The notes beneath the pieces are model-generated. The model did not search any database, had not been told where the DNA came from, and worked only from the letters and a program-made list of their open reading frames with translations. A stretch of 64,000 nucleotides of DNA. Source: Hemicordylus capensis. Taxonomy: Eukaryota; Chordata; Lepidosauria; Squamata; Cordylidae. The stretch is from the NCBI RefSeq assembly GCF_027244095.1, contig NC_069658.1, positions 414,620,687 through 414,684,686 on the forward strand. Direction: 5' to 3'. Position numbers and translations under genes: made by a program. The number at the start of each line of letters is the position of its first letter. The first letter of the stretch is position 1. Shown one piece after another: positions 53,757 through 64,000 of the stretch.

Positions 53757-56224
53757 CTTCTTCTTCTTTTTTTCAAACACCCTTCCCTGTAAAGAGTACG
53801 CTAATGCTACTCAATGGTTTAAAGTAGTTCTCTTCCTGATGTACCAATTTATGACATGCAGCAAACATTTTAGGTGGAGAGCAGCATTCAGTAATATGAT
53901 ACCCTACTTCTAGTTTTGTGGTATAACCCAAGATTCCACCACCTCAGTCAACACCGTATTCTGCATCACATGCAAGTTGGCTTTTAGTGGTCATGCTCCT
54001 TGCATAATACTCCTTGCATACCAGAATGCATGCGCAGAGTCACAGATGGACACACCATAGCCAGGAATAAGCATGGAAAGCTACAGTGAGTAGAAGAAAT
54101 GGGCAAAGGGGAGAGGAGGCAGATGGAGGAGAGGGGAAGGATGAAGTAGACTGTGTACTGAAGAAGAACATTCCAGAGTATAATGCTCCCAAAGAGACAG
54201 TGGGGAGAGTGAAGATAAGCTGGTGTAGGGTGAAGATCTGCAGCTGTTCCATATTCTTGTAAAAACATAGACATGGTTGAAAGCACGTGGCAAGGCAAGG
54301 CAGATATGGGAGGCAAAGGACCCATTGCAATCTCAGATTGGTAGGAAAATGTTCTGCAGGATATAGAGTGGGGCTTCGTGGATTTTCAGAGAGAGAGAGA
54401 GAGAAATGGTGGTCCTACATTTCTGAACAGGACTTCGGCAAAGAATAGCAATGTGGTTAAGCTGCTTTCTAGGGAGCTGTGCGTGATTTGTTATGATGGA
54501 AGACCTCTTACCTTATGAAAATCCAATACAGAAAGGTAATTTGTCTTGTGACACAGAACAACTCATAAGCCAAAGACATGTAATATGGAAAGGGTGCTCA
54601 CAGCCCATTCTGAAGCTGCAGTGTGCACCTGGCTTCCTCTTGGCTTCAACTGACGCAGAGACGCAAGTTTTGGGTGGTATAGAAATAAAATAAAAACCAA
54701 CATCAACAGAGACGCCAGACGTGCACAACAGCAAATCGAAGGCTGGCACAGCTATCAGTCTTGCCCTGTCTACCCCGCCCCACCCAATGGCCAGGCAGAT
54801 TTGTTAACATAAGCAGTCATGTAGTCATTTCTAAAGGGTGCGGTGGGGGGGGGGAATACTGCAGAATTAGCCATTCCTCACTGCAATCCTTGCCATTTCT
54901 TACTTTTTTGGGGGGTAGTGAACATTCTTCTCTCCAGTTCTACAGCAAACATTTCCTCTCCCCCCACCCACCCCAAGAGCAAAGAGGTTTCCCACTGCAT
55001 GCATTCCATTGACGCTGGGACAGACCTTCCCCCATCATTTTATTTGTATAGTTGTACAGCTACTGAAGCAAACTAGCTTTTGTACAGCTTAGGGCAGGGA
55101 GAGGCCAAGGAGATACAAAACAAAGATAGCAAGAACAGGTCTCCTTGGTTAAATCAGCAAGGAAGCCCAAGCTGGAAGCTTCTGTAGGATCAAGGACGCA
55201 CTCTGACCTATTGGCACAAAGACCATTCCAGGCCTGGTCAGCCTGCAGTTCCAAGCTTTGCAGCCTGACACTTCTCAGGTTACTATTTAATATTTGCTCA
55301 GGCTCGAGTCCTGATGGCTAAAGCCAAGTAAGAGGAAGCTGATTCACAGAAATAAATATCTAAACACACCAAAGAGGAAAAGCAGTAAAACATGAAACAG
55401 CCGAGAATCTGGACAAGGCCCTCCTTTCACACCCAACGAACAATCTCCTCTCCAATAACTACAGGCAATTAAAAGAACTGCCTGCTGTCCTATCAAGCTC
55501 CACCCACCTGAGTACTAGAATTTCTATAGAGGAAGCAAGGTGGTGGTGTGTTTTTTGTTTTGTTTTTTACTGAAACCTTGTTTCAGAAAATACCGTTCCT
55601 AATTCCATAAAGCCCCATGTAACACATTCACTCCCGGTTCTTCAAAGAAGCACTTTTATGCACAAAGACTCACAAAGCACTACTTCACATTTATAGAAAG
55701 TTCAGTGTTCCTGTTTTCAAGGTATTCTTGTCTCAGGTTGACCACCTTTTCCTGGAATTTTACAGCTCATGCTGGGCTGCTTAAAAGGCTGCTTTTAAAA
55801 TAGCTTGTCAGATCCATACCGGTTGCATTCTTGTAACAAGGTATGAATTCCACACACACAGGCTTGTCCATGTGGTTATATACAGAGCACACACCAACTG
55901 CATTTTTTAAAAAATGTGTACAAATTCCTAAACAAATGACAAAAGGACTGTATCTAATGCATGTGTGTGTGTGTGTGTGTATGTGTATATAATATACCTA
56001 CTACCTTCAGGAAAGACATCCACGTCCCACGACAAGCCCATCTTTATTGCGCTAAAAATGATACCAAGGCAAGACCGTAACCATCCAGAAATGACGTTCA
56101 TACAGCTCTCGTGAGAGGATTGCGATGACATTTGCACTGTACCCTTCCTTCAAGGCATTCAAAGTGACACCTGGGATTCCATGGGGTGCACAGTTCTATC
56201 CATGGCTACTCATCTTGATGGCTA

Positions 56225-56400
56225 TATACCACCTCCAGATTCAGAGGCAGGATGCTTCTGGAAACCAGTTGCAAGAGACGCAGCATGCCATTATCTCCTG
56301 GTGGTTGGGCTTCTCAGAGGCATCTGGTAGGCAGGCCACTGTGGGAAGCAGGATGCTGGACTATAGGCTTTGAGCCTGATCTTCTTATGATTTTCACGCA
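56225..56400 (+). mobile_element. CR1 LINE 3'-end fragment
   Basis: The ggcatctggtaggcaggcca and gcaggatgctggacta segments match, in the plus orientation, the CR1 end at 16488-16665. Confidence 0.6.
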
Positions 56401-58439
56401 ACCCCCCATTAACGGGTGGGCCAAGCTGAGGTCAGTTAATTACAAGCTGGATGTTCCACTGCAACTGTGTGCAACAAAGCCCTGACAGGCCCTTCTTCAT
56501 TGCACAGCATGCTCAAGAGGAGGTGCTTTGTACCAGGGAAGGGGTGGGAATAATGCTGAACACTTTCTCCTTGGAATTCTCACTCCCAGATGTTCCAAAC
56601 CTATGTTTACTACGCAAACTTGAATCTGGAACACTGCAGGTATACTAGAAAGTGGAGGGGTTGGATTTCAGTAGGAAGGCTGCTGGGGAAAGCTTAAACA
56701 CTCCTTCCACTTCCACACCCACCCCTTCCCTGCTGCAAACTGCTCCCTCCTATGTAGTGCTTTGCAGTGGAGAGGGGGCCATCAGGGCTTCACTAGACAC
56801 AGCAACAATATAACATGTCGCTTGCTCCTGCCCTTCAAAGACAGAACAATATCAGGCATCTTCAAATCATACTCTGGATCCACTTCGACAATTACTGGGA
56901 GATCCACACAGAGCACAACCACCTTGGGGTGACGACAAAACAAGTTATGGGTCTAATTTAAAATGAGTGGCTGTCTTCCCCCAGAGTTGGCTGGAAAATA
57001 CTCCTGTCCATTAGCATGATCTATCTGAGGCTGTAGTCAGATGATAACTTTGCAGATGCTTAGTATTATAGACCTAGCACTACCCACCAACCTTTCAGAT
57101 GCTTAGTACCATAGTGCTGTCACTACTCACCATGTACACACATTCTTTTTTTCCATGTCCACTCACACTCTTCAGTCAAACTCCAGGTTCTCTTAATGGC
57201 CCAAAACGTGTGAGATCACCACTGCGTATGTGTATACACTTTGGTGTGGCTGCAGGTACCTCTTCTTGAATGAGTCCCCCCACCCACCCCACATGCCCAG
57301 CACACTTTTGGAATGACTTTTATAAGGTTTTTTGCTTTGTGAAAGAATAGCTGCATACCCACACTCTCTCATGTTTTCTTTAAAGATTTTTTTAAAAACC
57401 CCACAAAAACCAGCAGTTTCCCTTCTGAGTGAAATATGCGAGATCAACCAAACATGCCTTGCAACCTCATCTAAACAGTTTCATTGTACCAACTGAGGAA
57501 GGCCAAGGAAAATGGCTTCGGTTTAGATAAGAGGAGCAATCCTTTTCCAACCTGAAGCCCTCTCTCTCAGTCCTACGTCCCAGCTGAAGCCACCTTCTTC
57601 CTCTTGCACGGTGTTTGCAGTCATCAAGCTGCCACCACTAGAGCCGTAAGGGATAAGCTAGAAGTGGTTCCTTCCTGCTGATTGTTCCAGAGCCCTCATT
57701 GCCTGCCTGTGGCCAGGAGGGTCCAGCTGCTTCACCAGATGTCTTTCCAAAAAACAAAAACAAAAACCCAGAGAGAAAATGGAGGGAGGCCAGCAGGAAA
57801 CCATGAAGGAGACACAGATTTTGAGGGGGTATCAATTCCACTGTCGGAAGAACGAATTGTGTGGATTACAATATCTAAAGGTTGGTGACGGGATGCAGGC
57901 AGTTGCCCTTGTTGCTCCTGCGCATTCTAATGCCGCTGGCTTTGCACGGAGCAGCAAGAAGGAAGTGGGAGGGGCCCTTCTTGGAGCATGAAAGCTGCAG
58001 CAACGGAGGAACACACATGGGCACTGCTCTGGGTCCAGCCTAGGTCTTAGCTGTGAGTCGATCCGGATTTTTTGCTTGATGGTAGTGAAGCCAGCAAGCT
58101 TGAACACACCAGGCTTTAGTGCTGGGTTGAGGCATGGTAGCAAGTTGGCGAGACCTTTGGTATGTTCTGCACTATTGACCCCCCCCCCCCCAGCTTAGTT
58201 CTGGCTGCATATACGTACGGCATGAGCCCACAGGTGTATACACATGCATGCGCAGGCACACACACACACACCCCACACACACAACACACTGCCGTGGCTG
58301 CTTGTCTCATCTTTCATGAGGCTTGGCCAATGACGGGAAAGATCTTAGACCTTAGAAACCCCCCCAGCCCAAGTCTATCCACCGTCAAAGAAATCAGCAG
58401 CAACAAGAGGAGGGGAAAAAACCAAACCAAGACCAACCC

Positions 58440-58996
58440 TTTATTACTATTCCGAGGCACTTCCGATAACTTAACTGTCGGTGGAGGACGGGAATGGAGA
58501 TGCAATAAATAAAATAGGAGTGGGGGGGGGAGACGTGGGAGAGGAGAGCTGGTGCCACCACAGTCTTTCAACAGATACCTCAAGTGCAGGGGGTAAGATC
58601 GACAAGGAGAAGGGCTGGCAACGTATGGGGCCCACTGGGAGGGCAGCCGAGGAGGATTTGGCATCCACACATTGGGTGGGGGGGCCCTAGGGGAGGCAGG
58701 CTGCCCAGGGGGCAACACCAGAGAGCAGGGCACTGCAAAACCTAATAAGGGGCAAAGGGCCGAAGTATTCCTTCCCCAAACCAGAGGATCGGCACGGCCA
58801 CTCTGTGCATGGCTGAGGCAGGCTCTGGCGGCAGCAGCGCTTCCGGTGGCCATCTACAAGGCGCCTGCCGGGTTCAGTCTGTGGACTGGGGCGGTGATGG
58901 AGGCGGATTCCCCACAGGGCTGCAGAGCACCCAACATCCTGGCACAGGCCTGGAGGTGGGATCGTCCTGGCGACCGCTGTCCCCTGGATAGGCCCT
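58440..58996 (-). other. DGKA: DGKA 3' UTR with poly(A) signal
   Basis: Directly downstream of the DGKA stop. A minus-strand AATAAA (plus tttatt) at 58440-58445 is a credible poly(A) signal, giving a UTR of about 0.55 kb. Confidence 0.6.
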
Positions 58997-59095
58997 TTAG
59001 GCCTCCTGTGGTCCCTTCTTGAGGCCGAAGAAGCTGGAGGACCGGGGAGGTGCTGCTATGAGCATTGGGGCTTGGTTCTTGTGGGTTATCTTGAT
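58997..59095 (-). CDS. DGKA: DGKA last coding exon
   Basis: Encodes [20 protein letters not shown] then [12 protein letters not shown] and TAA at 58997-58999. Human ends FFGFLS, so this tail is extended. Confidence 0.94.
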   Translation of the reverse strand: MKITHKNQAPMLIAAPPRSSSFFGLKKGPQEA

Positions 59096-62000
59096 CTGAA
59101 AACACACACACGGAATAGGCTGAGCCAACAGGAAGGCAGGGTCAAGCTTTGTCTCTTCCTAGCCACAAAGCACCGCATGCAGCCAGCACGGGCAGGCCAG
59201 AGCAGTGGTTACCTGGCTGCGTCTCCGTTCTGTGGGAACCCATCTTCCTGACCAGTGGAAGCCGTGGCGCCAAACCTCTCAAGCCCCTTTCCCTAACGAC
59301 TTCTGTATCCCAGCAACTAATGCCTGGCTGCCGCTTTGGGACTGGCCACACACAAGCTGGATTTATGTTCATTAACTGAGACAAGCAACCTCCTGGTAAG
59401 GCAGCTGAATCTGCTGCCCCAGGAAGCCAAGGTCTTCACTGCCCACTCCAGCCTAGGAGGAAAGGGGCAGCCTCAGCAGGTGCCTACCGTGCAGGGTGCC
59501 TGCATCCAGGGCTCTCCGTCAATCTGCATGGGGAGGTGCTTGAAGGTTCTGCAGAGGACAAAGGGCAAGAAGACTAGCAGGAGGCCATGGAGAAGAGACA
59601 GTAGTCATTCCACTGCCTGAAGGATGAGTTGGGTAGATTCAGAGGTCAACCTTCTGGTGTCCTAGGACTGACTTCCTGCCTTGACTGACTTATACTAAGA
59701 ACCACAATACTTACATAGTAAATTCCATTGAAAGCATATCACATTTATCATCATAGTAATCCTTACAATAGCCCTGTAAGGTGGGCCAGAACTATTGCCC
59801 CAATTTGCAGAGGTGAAGCTGAGTCTGAGTGGCCTGCCAAAGGCCACTCACGAATACACTACATGACGCTAACTAGACTAAGAGGCTATGCACACAAGCA
59901 GACCGAACTAGGTTAGGGAAGCCCAGTTGCTCATGTGCAGCACCGGGTTTGATCCTGCCACGGCCTCCCATGCAAGTCCAGTTTTTGTAGCTGGGCTTTT
60001 ACCTGGGTTAAAGGGCACAAGGACATGTGTATACTCAGGCTGCATGTAGCCTGAACATACAGAGCCAGGTGCCTAGAGTGTCCATCTCACAGGGCTATCC
60101 CCCAAGGCACCATGCTCATCGTGCAGTGTATTGTGGGATTCCTGGAGGCCGGGACAATTCTCAGCCTCCAGAGATCCGTGGTGCTCCTTGCAGCATGGGT
60201 CGTGCAGGCATGCGGTGGCACACCGAGGCAGGAAGCAACAATCATCTGGGGGAAAGGTAGGTTCCACCCTGCCTGCCCAGATGTGTGAATAGCCTTTAAG
60301 TCTGGGAATGTGTGGATCACTACTGTCAGAAATTCATTCTGCATATGCTCAAAGGCACTCTCATTATTCACAAACTCCACAGCTAAGTCACAGTGTTGTA
60401 AAAGGGTTCGGAGGCCGATTCAGCTCAAATTAAGCCACGCCCTCTTCCTCACACAGCAACCACGTATCTGGCGTCCTTTGTGGGTGGCTGAGCAAAGGCC
60501 CAGAGCCCTGCCTTCCTCATAGTTTCTTTCAGGCTCCATGATGTTGAGAATAGGAACTGCAAGGGGAGGGGAGGGGAGGCGAAGTCACAGAGGGAAGGCC
60601 AGCTACTCACCGCAGCGTGATCTCCGAGCACTTGGCCAGCCGCTTGCCCGCACTTTTCAGCCCTGTGTAGATCTGTCCCATCTCAATCACACCCTCCAGG
60701 CCTACCACCTCCAGCCTCTGGTCACTCAGGTCTGGATGATGAATTGCAGGGAGAAAAGAAGAAGGCATGGGAAGTATCCCACCACTGCGGATTTTGCCTA
60801 ACAAATCCTCCCTGTTTCAGGAGTGCCAGCAATTAGTACAGCCTGGCTCTTCCGGCCCAGCCTTTCTCCTTCGCTATCTCATCACATCTGCTCTTATTTC
60901 TCACACCTCAATCGTCCAGCCTGCCTGACGCCAAGCGCTGCCCCGTCCTCAGCTCACCTTGCACGCAGTTCTTCAGGGTTTCGGCATCAGTGATGACCTG
61001 GGTCTGTGCTGCCCCGCCTGCTATGTTTCGTGCTGCTGCTTCCCCCAAAGGCCTTTTGGTCTCACCCCAGAGGTTGGAGCCGCCGTGCATGCTGGGAATG
61101 TTGAGCACAGCTACTCCGGAAAGCGCTCCACTGAGGTCAAGGGGCTGCCCACAGCACTGGGTAAGGAACGCATGTAGAAAGAAGAAGCTGAGGTAATTTA
61201 AGACAGTTCAGAGGTGAAGGTGAAGCGGTAGGCCCAGCTTTCCCATCAGCGGGCAGAGTAAGGCAAGGATGATATCGGGAAGTCTTAAAGAGGAGGATGG
61301 AACTCTCAGGGGAGGGGCAGCAGAGGGAGGGAGGGAGAGGAGACCAGGCTGATATTTAATATGAAAAGTGCTGGGGCTGAAGCCCGCTTGTCAGCCGCCA
61401 TGTCTGGTGCAGAAACCCTAGTCCCAAATGTGTGGTGGTCCCCGGTTGCGGCTAGCTACTCAGCAGTGGGGGTGGGGGTGATGGACAGGCACTCTGCACA
61501 TTCCTAAAAGCACTGTGCTTCACAAGTGCCGGGGTTGAGTCCTAGCATTGCCAAGGGGTTCCGGTGCTAGGCCTGGCTTAAATTAAGCCGTTGCAGAGAA
61601 CAGGGCAGGCGAGAGAGTTACTGTGGGAAGTTCTCATCTGGCCCAGTCTCAGCACAGCTGCTTGCTGAGCTCCAAGGTCATAAGGGAGATGCTCACCTCC
61701 ACAGACAGGCACTCCTTGAGCTTTTTGCAGGTGGCAAAGATGGTCTCAGACGTGGCAAACTCAAAATACCAGAGCTTGTTCTTCATCCTGTTCAGGAAGC
61801 AGGCAAGACAAAAAGCACATGGGGCTGGGTCCTACTGCTGCTGGGAAGGCCTCAGCTGAGCATGTCCACCTGAAATGAGGCCATAGCTCAGTGGTCGAGC
61901 ATCCGTTTCGCATGCAGAAGGTCCTGGGTTCAATCCCTGGCCTCTCCAAGTAGGGCTGAGGGTGAAAACCCTCTCTGGAACCCTGGATTGCTGCTACCAG

Positions 62001-62360
62001 TCCATGTAGACAATATGGACCAGAGGTCTGACTCATACATGCCAGTCGAGTTCATCTGCAGCCAGCATTCCCTAACAGTGCCTAATCTCTAGGGGAACAT
62101 ACCCCTACAAAGAACCAATTGCATAGTGACTACCATACACACTTCCAGGGGAAAAACTGGGAATGCGCTGAAGAGGTTGGGGACCAAGGAAGCTCCCTTC
62201 CAGAGGTGGAGAGGCTGTAAATCTTGAAGAGGCTTCTGGCTGGAAGCCAGCACAAGGGAAGGTGCCCCCCCCCCCTTCCTGCTAACCTGCTATTAAATTT
62301 CTCCGGGTATTTCTCCCGCATGACATGGAATCGGTGAGCAATGGAGGCATCCTGGTGTGT

Positions 62361-62421
<61 letters not shown>

Positions 62422-63606
62422 AAACACAGAGTCAGAGATGAGGGCACACTTCATGGAAGCGGAGGAGGCAACTGAGCACAGGGGTTACCAGGGGATGGGA
62501 GGGCGTCTCACATCTCAACTGGTGTTCCTTGTACCAGGGATTCCCAGATGTTGTTGACTACAACTCCCATCACCCCCAGCTGTCATGGCTTTTTGCTGGG
62601 GATCATGGGCGTTGTAGTCAACAACATCTGGGAATCCCTGCTCCAGAGAACATTCATCTCAACAACTTCCACTGCAGTCTCCCAGAGTGGAGCAGCCTGG
62701 AGGTCTCTTTCCATTGCTGAGCCCCCTAGTGATCTCTCTAATTCCTCCTTACTCTTTGTTATCCCATGGGGCTATTCACATGACCGCACGGGCGGGTGAG
62801 TGGTGGAGAGGGGAAGGCTGGGCCAACTCACCTTCCCCCCAGAAAAGCAACCAAATGTTGCTGGGACTGCAGGCCACGCTCCCAGGCAATCCACACTGCG
62901 CCACACAGCACAAAGCTCCAGACTAAGCCGGGAACATGTGTCCCAGCTTCCTGCAATCCCACAATGCACCACACGACATGCACGGTGCATTGGGGGATTC
63001 CCCCAGGAGACAGGCACTCTAGGCACCCATCTCTGTGTCTGCTCAGACTGAACACAGGCTGAGCAAACACACGATCCCGGAGCCAGGATTTAGGGCATGC
63101 TTGAGTCTTTAACCTGGGCTAAAAGCTGGGTTAAAAAGCTGGGACAGGCAGCGGTTCTCACGCGCAGCCTAACCCAGGCTGGGCTTCCTTAGCCTGGGTT
63201 AGGCTGCATGTGAGAACAGCCTCCATGTCTCCTTCTTGATTCCAACCTCCAACACTCTACACCCATCCCTGGACACCTAGCTAGGGAGGTTCCCCTTGTT
63301 GCTGCTACCATCAGCTTCAATGGCGCCAGTGACACTTACAAGAGTTGAATGCCATGGCTCCCGGTTCTCACAGTACCACCCACCCTTAATATGAACAAGA
63401 AGCAACCCCTCCCCTGGCATTCTCTTCTGCCCCTGCCATACTCACAACACCAATAGAGAAATAGTTGTTGATGATCTCATAGGGGACAGGATCGCCTTTC
63501 TCATCTGGGTTATCAGGCGTCACCTGCACGGACCAGCGATCCATCTGCAGAATGCTGCTGGCCTCGATATCCTTCAGGATCTTTACCAGATTCTCACCAT
63601 CATAAC
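58997..63606 (-). CDS. DGKA: Diacylglycerol kinase alpha, C-terminal seven exons (partial)
   Basis: Lipid kinase that converts diacylglycerol to phosphatidic acid at membranes. Only the 3' part is in the window; it continues past 64000. Exons on the minus strand: 63446-63606, 62287-62351, 61697-61787, 60958-61156, 60611-60731, 59488-59548 and 58997-59095, all GT-AG, giving 264 whole codons plus stop. They cover the end of the catalytic domain and the accessory domain: [72 protein letters not shown] and [17 protein letters not shown]. These match human DGKA closely ([34 protein letters not shown]). The loop after KRP in exon 60958-61156 is longer and Ala-rich, and the C-terminus ends [11 protein letters not shown] rather than FFGFLS. 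Assignment to alpha rather than beta or gamma rests on this similarity and on synteny beside PMEL. Confidence 0.95.
59488..59548 (-). CDS. DGKA: DGKA exon
   Basis: Encodes [20 protein letters not shown], aligning to human [17 protein letters not shown]. Donor gtaggc, acceptor ctgcag. Confidence 0.94.
59889..60295. mobile_element. MITE-like element with GGCTAT-type inverted ends
   Basis: Starts ggctatgcacacaag and ends tgtgtgaatagcc. A related block in opposite orientation lies at 62770-63222. The intron otherwise shows nothing recognisable. Confidence 0.55.
60611..60731 (-). CDS. DGKA: DGKA exon
   Basis: Encodes [20 protein letters not shown], then [20 protein letters not shown], near identical to human. 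Donor gtgagt, acceptor atccag. Confidence 0.95.
60958..61156 (-). CDS. DGKA: DGKA exon
   Basis: Encodes [36 protein letters not shown], then an Ala-rich loop [17 protein letters not shown] and [13 protein letters not shown]. In human the loop reads HGDIYGINQALGATAK. Donor gtgagc, acceptor acccag. Confidence 0.94.
61697..61787 (-). CDS. DGKA: DGKA exon
   Basis: Encodes [20 protein letters not shown] then [11 protein letters not shown], matching human [20 protein letters not shown]. Confidence 0.96.
61876..62045 (+). repeat. tRNA-derived SINE with shared 3' tail
   Basis: Head gccatagctcagtgg with A box, gcagaaggtcctgggttcaa with B box, then the gtagacaatatggacc tail shared with 5S SINEs. It lies in a DGKA intron. 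Confidence 0.75.
62287..62351 (-). CDS. DGKA: DGKA exon
   Basis: Encodes [20 protein letters not shown] then S plus two bases, an almost invariant DGK segment. A long AG repeat begins ten bases upstream of its acceptor in the intron. Confidence 0.96.
62361..62418. repeat. (AG)n microsatellite
   Basis: About 27 AG units. On the coding (minus) strand this is a long CT polypyrimidine tract just upstream of the exon acceptor. Confidence 0.95.
62535..62640. mobile_element. hAT-like foldback MITE
   Basis: The ends cagggattcccagatgttgt and acaacatctgggaatccctg are exact complements. The flanking bases do not show a perfect duplication. Confidence 0.75.
62770..63222. mobile_element. MITE-like element with GGCTATTCACA-type inverted ends
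   Basis: Begins ggctattcacatgac and ends catgtgagaacagcc. It shares internal blocks (e.g. the tgcattgggggattcc region) in opposite orientation with 59889-60295. Confidence 0.55.
63446..63606 (-). CDS. DGKA: DGKA exon (first within the window)
   Basis: Encodes [40 protein letters not shown] and [13 protein letters not shown]. Acceptor gcccag at its right edge; the upstream exon lies beyond the window. Confidence 0.96.
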
Positions 63607-64000
63607 CTGGGCAGGAACAGACATTTTAGACAAAGTAGCTGGGAGCGGGGGGAGTAAGTGGAAAGGTGGGGGTTCAGCTTTTTTGGGGGGGGATGCTGAC
63701 CTTAGCTGGAACTGTGCTGGGCTCTGCCTCTTCAACTTGGCCAGCTAGACTGTTATGTCCCCCACATCTTCTTAGCATAAGTCTCAGGCTCAGAGGAGGC
63801 CAAGGCGTGGGGGGACATAACAGCTTCTGGAGTAGATTTCACAGCCTCTCTTCCCCTTCGTTTCCACTCCCCCTCCCATCTCTTGACAGCTGCATATATG
63901 GTTAGTAGAAGGGGAACATAAGCCAAGAAGAACGGCCAGATTGTCTTTATTAATTTCTTCTCAGCACATTTTACAGCATCTTGATAGACTAAGGACTCAG
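63607..64000 (-). other. DGKA: DGKA intron at the window edge
   Basis: No exon is seen. A small foldback (ctgttatgtcccccac at 63750 and its near complement ending at 63823) is the only structure. Confidence 0.6.

Larger units (their letters stand above)
53318..58439. other. PMEL/DGKA tail-to-tail spacer including PMEL 3' UTR
   Basis: The PMEL 3' UTR starts at 53318, but no convincing AATAAA is seen close by; the first is inside a retroposon tail near 54683. The stretch holds an (ATCC)n run (53726-53756), a family-F tail (54650-54700), a CR1 fragment (56225-56400) and a (GT)n run (55961-55990). A plus-strand tttatt (minus AATAAA) near 55036 could serve a much longer DGKA 3' UTR. No coding exon was found. 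Confidence 0.5.

Overview
This is vertebrate nuclear DNA, most probably from a squamate reptile (lizard or snake). The genes are split by GT-AG introns, and the introns and intergenic DNA are full of interspersed repeats. These include tRNA-derived SINEs of Sauria-SINE type, a 5S-rRNA-derived SINE family, CR1 and L2-type LINE fragments, hAT and Tc1/mariner foldback elements, and microsatellites. No viral element was recognised. The species cannot be fixed from sequence alone.

Three protein-coding genes can be read exon by exon. CDK2 (cyclin-dependent kinase 2) lies on the minus strand, with seven coding exons from 29671 down to 11744 and 299 codons. PMEL (premelanosome protein, Pmel17/gp100) lies on the plus strand, with twelve coding exons from 34450 to 53317 and about 748 codons. 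DGKA (diacylglycerol kinase alpha) lies on the minus strand; only its last seven coding exons (63606 to 58997) are inside the window and the rest lies beyond the right edge. Order and relative orientation match the human 12q13 block DGKA-PMEL-CDK2-RAB5B read backwards. A CpG-rich, CCAAT-box-rich promoter region at about 6100-7550 is therefore inferred to be the start of a RAB5B-like gene running leftwards. No coding exon of that gene was found, and positions 1-6620 look like a repeat-bearing first intron.

Layout: 1-6620, presumed intron with repeats; 6100-7550, CpG island and CCAAT array; 7550-9190, spacer with a duplicated block and hairpins; 9190-11743, largely repeat-free AT-rich DNA that is probably the CDK2 3' UTR; 11744-29671, CDK2; 29672-30050, CDK2 promoter; 30050-34350, CDK2/PMEL head-to-head spacer; 34348-53317, PMEL with a 7.7 kb first intron; 53318-58440, PMEL/DGKA tail-to-tail spacer; 58440-63606, DGKA 3' part; 63607-64000, DGKA intron.

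The genes do not form a pathway. CDK2 drives the G1/S transition, PMEL builds the amyloid scaffold of melanosomes, and DGKA phosphorylates diacylglycerol. The best second-look items are: a near-identical 51-bp tandem triplication in the PMEL repeat domain that carries no acidic residue; a composite 5S+tRNA SINE that looks like the ancestral form of the local 5S SINE family; a GT-microsatellite splice donor in CDK2 with a second in-frame donor 18 nt away; two NAGNAG acceptors in PMEL; a dense CCAAT array; and a LINE ORF whose catalytic motif is overwritten by a triplet run.
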